Shown here piece after piece: positions 6,890 through 9,121 of a stretch of 9,121 nucleotides of DNA. This DNA comes from Undibacterium sp. (lineage in GTDB: Bacteria; Pseudomonadota; Gammaproteobacteria; Burkholderiales; Burkholderiaceae_D), in contig JAIELM010000128.1 in NCBI GenBank assembly GCA_019752975.1, positions 1-9,121 of the forward strand, given 5' to 3'. The notes below the pieces were generated by a model. That model searched no databases, was not told where the DNA came from, and saw nothing but the letters and a program-made list of their open reading frames with translations. A program made the translations under genes and the position numbers. Positions within the stretch are counted from its first letter, which is position 1, and every line of letters begins with the position of its first letter.

Positions 6890-7474
6890 TCAAGCATTGT
6901 GCCGCTTCACAATACGATTCAAGCCGACCGCGGTAATACCCAAATATCGTGCCAAGTCCTTTTGCGGAATACGTTGCAACAAGGACGGTTCGTCCTGTGC
7001 GAAAACTGCGTAACGTTGTTCTGGCGTCAGTGTTAGCAACTCTCTTTCGCGCTTTTCTTTTTTTGCAGAAAAAATTTGAAATGCGCGGCGCAACATGCGT
7101 TCCCACGTCAGTTCGTACAAGGCCAAAGCTTCCAAATCAGCATAGGCAATGCGTTCCAAGACACACTCTTCCACCGCAACCACCGCGAAACTGGTTTTTC
7201 CTTCTCGATCGAGCGCGGTAAGGCTGGCAAAGAACTCGCCTTGCACGCAAAAAGATTTAATCCATTCGCTGCCATCTTCACCCAAGTAGACTAACTTTAC
7301 CAAGCCACTAAGCACGACATAGCCAAAAGGATGAACGCTATCTTGCGCAAATACTTGTTCGCCTCGCGCCATCTGCACCCTGTGTATCTTGGGTGCCAAT
7401 TCCGCAAAGCGTGGCAGCGCTGCTCCGACTAGGTTCTCAAACAAATGCTGACTATAGCAATAGGTCTTTTCCAT
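6890..7474 (-). CDS. Crp/Fnr-family transcriptional regulator
   Basis: Cytoplasmic DNA-binding regulator of 194 residues, slightly shorter than Crp or Fnr. A cyclic-nucleotide-binding-like beta-roll covers about 22-115, including the PFGYVVLSGLVKL (49-61) and GEFF (79-82) stretches. A long dimerisation helix follows (about 112-145). The C-terminal winged helix-turn-helix has its recognition region in QKDLARYLGITAVGLNRIVKR (171-191). The N-terminal four-cysteine cluster of Fnr is absent (only Cys6, Cys76 and Cys104 occur), so an iron-sulfur oxygen sensor is unlikely. The Arg-Ser phosphate-binding motif of Crp is also not seen, so the effector is unknown. The gene diverges from the dehydrogenase operon, and a 14-bp palindrome of Fnr-type geometry lies 17 bases before its ATG. 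It therefore probably controls that operon and possibly itself. No strong ribosome-binding site is seen. Confidence 0.93.
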   Translation of the reverse strand: MEKTYCYSQHLFENLVGAALPRFAELAPKIHRVQMARGEQVFAQDSVHPFGYVVLSGLVKLVYLGEDGSEWIKSFCVQGEFFASLTALDREGKTSFAVVAVEECVLERIAYADLEALALYELTWERMLRRAFQIFSAKKEKRERELLTLTPEQRYAVFAQDEPSLLQRIPQKDLARYLGITAVGLNRIVKRHNA

Positions 7475-7490
7475 ATTCTTGAAGCAAAAA

Positions 7491-7504
7491 TTAACTTGGG
7501 TTAA
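7491..7504. promoter_or_regulatory. Candidate operator of the Crp/Fnr-family regulator
   Basis: TTAAC-TTGG-GTTAA has perfect 5-bp arms with a 4-bp spacer, the geometry of Fnr-type sites (TTGAT-N4-ATCAA). Its centre (7497.5) is 41.5 bp upstream of 7539, the start site predicted from the dehydrogenase -10 box. That is exactly the class II activator position. It is also 17 bases upstream of the regulator's own ATG, so autoregulation is possible. Assignment to this regulator is inferred from geometry and location. Confidence 0.6.
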
Positions 7505-7523
7505 TGCGATGTTTTCTATCGCA
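7505..7523. promoter_or_regulatory. Second inverted repeat in the divergent promoter region
   Basis: TGCGAT (7505-7510) and ATCGCA (7518-7523) are perfect 6-bp arms around 7 bases. The repeat abuts the Fnr-like palindrome and lies between it and the -10 box, in the promoter spacer. It could bind a second regulator, or the same one with different geometry. Confidence 0.35.
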
Positions 7524-7526
7524 GCC

Positions 7527-7532
7527 TATGAT
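7527..7532 (+). promoter_or_regulatory. -10 box of dehydrogenase operon
   Basis: TATGAT (5 of 6 matches) lies 33 bases before the ATG at 7566. No good -35 hexamer is present at 16-18 bases, as expected for an activator-dependent promoter. The predicted start near 7539 gives a 27-base leader and argues against the longer reading frame that opens at 7479. Confidence 0.55.
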
Positions 7533-7565
7533 TCTCTCACGTTCACACAACTACACCAAAGCGCT

Positions 7566-8300
7566 ATGAAAAACATTGATCAACTTACCGTACTCGTGAC
7601 TGGTGCCAGCTCCGGCATAGGCTATGCGCTGGCACTTCAACTAGCACAACAAGGAGCCACTGTGATCGCATGGGGACGCAACCTGCAGCGCTTACAAATA
7701 CTGGCAGCACAGCATCACAGAATTCAAATCGAGGCAGTTGATATTAGCCAAAGCTTGACGCTCAAAACTGCGATACACCAACTGCAAAAAAAGCACAACA
7801 TCGACTTATTAATTCATAACGCTGCGATACAACATGCTTGCCAACTAGAAGACCCCAATTACGACACCAATCATATCTTAGAAGAGATCTCTACCAACCT
7901 CATTGCCCCAATCGAACTGAGCCGTCTTTTTCTGCCGCAATTACGCCAGCAAGCAGCAACACGTATTTTATTTATTTCTTCTGGATTGGCATTGCTGCCA
8001 AAAAAAGAGTCTGCCGTGTACTGCGCCAGCAAAGCGGCGATCCATTCTTTCGCGGAGGCTTTAGCATTGCAAGTACGTGATAGCAGCATCCATGTCACCG
8101 AATATATTTTGCCCTTGGTCGATACCCCCATGACCGCCAATCGCGGTAGTGGAAAGCTAACAGCGCACGATGTTGCCGAGCGCATCATCACTAGTCTGCA
8201 AGAGCCGCCGCGTGCCACGATTTATCTCGGTAAGGCTAAATTACTCCCATTTCTATTACGCTTCGCCCCTTGGATTGCGCGGCGAGCATTACAAACCTAA
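7566..8300 (+). CDS. Classical short-chain dehydrogenase/reductase (DltE-like), NADP type
   Basis: A 244-residue cytoplasmic NAD(P)-dependent oxidoreductase with a Rossmann fold. Visible motifs are the cofactor loop TGASSGIG (12-19), Arg38 after the second beta-strand (suggesting NADP preference), the adenine-pocket VDIS (58-61), HNAA (84-87), and a catalytic tetrad of Asn111, Ser139, Tyr152 and Lys156 (in YCASK). PLVDTPM (183-189) follows, as in the DltE-type (COG3967) subgroup. The natural substrate cannot be inferred. The frame is open from 7479, but I chose the ATG at 7566: this start gives the standard family N-terminus, and the upstream part contains the palindromes and -10 box. No good ribosome-binding site precedes it, which is a weak point. 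The small gene 18 bases downstream is almost certainly co-transcribed. Confidence 0.94.
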   Translation: MKNIDQLTVLVTGASSGIGYALALQLAQQGATVIAWGRNLQRLQILAAQHHRIQIEAVDISQSLTLKTAIHQLQKKHNIDLLIHNAAIQHACQLEDPNYDTNHILEEISTNLIAPIELSRLFLPQLRQQAATRILFISSGLALLPKKESAVYCASKAAIHSFAEALALQVRDSSIHVTEYILPLVDTPMTANRGSGKLTAHDVAERIITSLQEPPRATIYLGKAKLLPFLLRFAPWIARRALQT

Positions 8301-8318
8301 GGCACTTTGGAGATCTTT

Positions 8319-8669
8319 ATGTTCACTATTTTTTTACATGTTCGTGCCACATCAAATTGGCTCTCCCTGTCGCGCCAACAACGTGCAACGATCTTTGATC
8401 AACATGTTCAACAACCCATCCAAGCTTCACCTGCCCTGCGCATGCGCTACTTCGATGCAGAGGCCTTCCACGCCCGAGTTAGTGACGTGATATTGATCGA
8501 AACTGAAGACCTGAAAGCCTACTATTTTTTCATCGAAAATCTCAAAGATAGTCCTATTTTCAGCGAGCAATTTTTTACGCTGATCGATATCATTCCCAGC
8601 ATAGAGAATGGATTCCTAGAGTACGAAGCGACGCTAACTGAATGTGAGCGTGCCGAAATTATTGGCTGA
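8319..8669 (+). CDS. Darcynin-like small protein of unknown function
   Basis: A 116-residue soluble protein with no signal peptide or membrane segment. From memory, the N-terminal pattern (a short beta-strand, then NWLSLSRQQR at 14-23), the central DVILIETEDLKAYYFFIENLKDSPIF stretch (about 55-80) and the length match the darcynin family, whose function is unknown. The alternation of short strands and helices hints at a small ferredoxin-like (dimeric alpha-beta barrel) fold, but this is inference. The start at 8319 is supported by GGAG (8309-8312), 6 bases upstream; a TTG at 8307 is in frame but less likely. It lies 18 bases after the dehydrogenase stop codon, so it is probably in the same operon and regulon. 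A role beside the dehydrogenase, such as binding or modifying its substrate, is a guess. The coding assignment is firm, the family name less so. Confidence 0.75.
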   Translation: MFTIFLHVRATSNWLSLSRQQRATIFDQHVQQPIQASPALRMRYFDAEAFHARVSDVILIETEDLKAYYFFIENLKDSPIFSEQFFTLIDIIPSIENGFLEYEATLTECERAEIIG

Positions 8670-8690
8670 AATTATTGACTGAAAATATTT
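8655..8690 (+). repeat. 13-bp tandem repeat across the darcynin-like stop codon
   Basis: GAAATTATTGGCT (8655-8667) is followed directly by GAAATTATTGACT (8668-8680), 12 of 13 identical, and by a partial third unit GAAAATATTT (8681-8690). The unit junction forms the stop codon TGA (8667-8669), and the second unit repeats a TGA after it. This looks like a local slippage duplication at the 3' end of the gene. Confidence 0.6.
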
Positions 8691-8930
8691 AGAGAAAAGC
8701 GCGAGGGTCTAGCGTTAGCCCTTGGGTCAACGATCTGAACTTTGGAGTAAGGTATTGAATCTATTTAATGCGGAGAGTGATACAAGTTCTCGGGAAAAAC
8801 CATATACCAGTTAGGTGAATCTGCGGCCGTTCGCTACAGAACACCAATAGTCACTATTCCCATAAAAAACACCCATTCCACCAAAACAAACGGTCCTATG
8901 TGCGGCAGCGAACATACCGCCTACCTCAAT

Positions 8931-8967
8931 CTGACTAAAGTTACCCATCTTCAGCTTACTTTGTCAG
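8931..8967. repeat. Bulged 10-bp inverted repeat
   Basis: CTGAC (8931-8935) plus AAAGT (8937-8941) pair with ACTTT (8958-8962) plus GTCAG (8963-8967), with T8936 bulged and a 16-base loop. No T-run follows. It might be an RNA hairpin or a protein site; nothing more can be said. Confidence 0.35.
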
Positions 8968-8992
8968 CATCAGCTCTTTGACATGGTTTTGC

Positions 8993-9007
8993 GACGATAA
9001 GATCGTC
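8993..9007. promoter_or_regulatory. Palindrome downstream of a TTGACA hexamer
   Basis: GACGAT-AAG-ATCGTC is a perfect 6-bp inverted repeat with a 3-base centre. A consensus TTGACA lies at 8978-8983, so the palindrome falls where a -10 box would be, but no good -10 hexamer is visible at normal spacing. It may be an operator for a gene right of the window. Confidence 0.3.
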
Positions 9008-9022
9008 CGACTACCTGCTACT

Positions 9023-9044
9023 GAAGTGAATTGAAATTCGCTTC
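9023..9044 (+). terminator. Hairpin, possible weak terminator
   Basis: GAAGTGAATT (9023-9032) and AATTCGCTTC (9035-9044) are complementary with one G-U wobble. With the innermost pairs open, the RNA would form a stem of about 9 bp with a TGAA loop. TTTAGTT follows, too short a T-run for a confident intrinsic terminator. It may equally be a protein-binding palindrome. Confidence 0.3.
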
Positions 9045-9121
9045 TTTAGTTCTCGAAAGACCAAGGTGCAAAAAATATTTCGCCGTTTCGAATTTTCAGT
9101 GTCGACTTCAGCCTGGATCAC

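Larger units (their letters stand above)
8670..9121. other. Non-coding region at right edge
   Basis: No convincing gene in 452 bases on either strand. A minus-strand frame is open from the right edge to TAG at 9013-9011 (36 codons); it could be the tail of a gene beyond the window, but shows no recognisable family. GGGTCTA-GCG-TTAGCCC (8707-8723) is a weak bulged hairpin after the darcynin-like gene without a T-run, so termination there is doubtful. Four further inverted repeats fall between 8846 and 9044, three of them annotated separately. The first, AATAG-TCA-CTATT (8846-8858), is small. Confidence 0.6.

Noticed and set aside
6580..6897. Minus-strand open frame of 105 codons downstream of the Crp-family gene
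   Set aside because: The protein is rich in Cys, Phe and Leu without domain features, and it contains the best promoter of the region inside it; most likely a chance frame.
6896..6913. ATTGTG-CCGCTT-CACAAT inverted repeat at the end of the Crp-family gene
   Set aside because: It lies in the last codons of the gene with no T-run after it, so neither a terminator nor a regulatory site is supported.
7479..7565. N-terminal extension of the dehydrogenase from the first in-frame ATG
   Set aside because: It would cover the palindromes and the -10 box, and adds residues not seen at the start of this family.
9111..9121. TGGATCAC at the right edge, resembling the 3' end of 16S rRNA
   Set aside because: The preceding bases do not match the highly conserved 16S 3' region, so this is coincidence.
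9011..9121. Possible 3' end of a minus-strand gene entering from the right
   Set aside because: Only 36 codons are open, with no recognisable family; too short to call as a gene.

Overview
The window reads as an ordinary chromosomal stretch of a Gram-negative proteobacterium. A TonB-dependent outer-membrane receptor, a periplasmic carbonic anhydrase and a periplasmic binding protein together imply an outer membrane. Moderate base composition and the protein styles would suit a betaproteobacterium of the Oxalobacteraceae/Undibacterium kind, but that placement is an inference. I see no rRNA, tRNA, CRISPR array or intact insertion sequence.

Left part (1-1332): a 530-base non-coding stretch holds a short MITE-like element (126-240), a hairpin (248-292) and a nested inverted repeat (400-471). 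The last sits directly upstream of a perfect TATAAT box. These precede a secreted alpha-carbonic anhydrase (531-1268), followed by a terminator-like hairpin.

Middle part (1472-6743, all minus strand): transcribed right to left are a COG2984/PF04392-type periplasmic substrate-binding protein, a membrane sensor histidine kinase that overlaps it by 4 bases (ATGA), and, after a 231-base gap with its own apparent promoter, a TonB-dependent receptor. No response regulator, ABC permease or ATPase is present. The set looks like a ligand-capture and sensing module: binding protein plus kinase as the probable sensor, and the receptor as outer-membrane importer or regulated target. The ligand cannot be read from the sequence.

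Right part (6890-8669): a Crp/Fnr-family regulator (minus) diverges from a two-gene operon (plus) encoding a classical NADP-type short-chain dehydrogenase and a small darcynin-like protein of unknown function. The intergenic region carries a 14-bp palindrome with Fnr-type geometry (5-bp arms, 4-bp spacer). It is centred exactly 41.5 bp upstream of the start site predicted from the dehydrogenase -10 box, the classical class II activator position. This is the most striking regulatory signal in the window.

Right edge (8670-9121): no convincing gene, but several inverted repeats in a short span.
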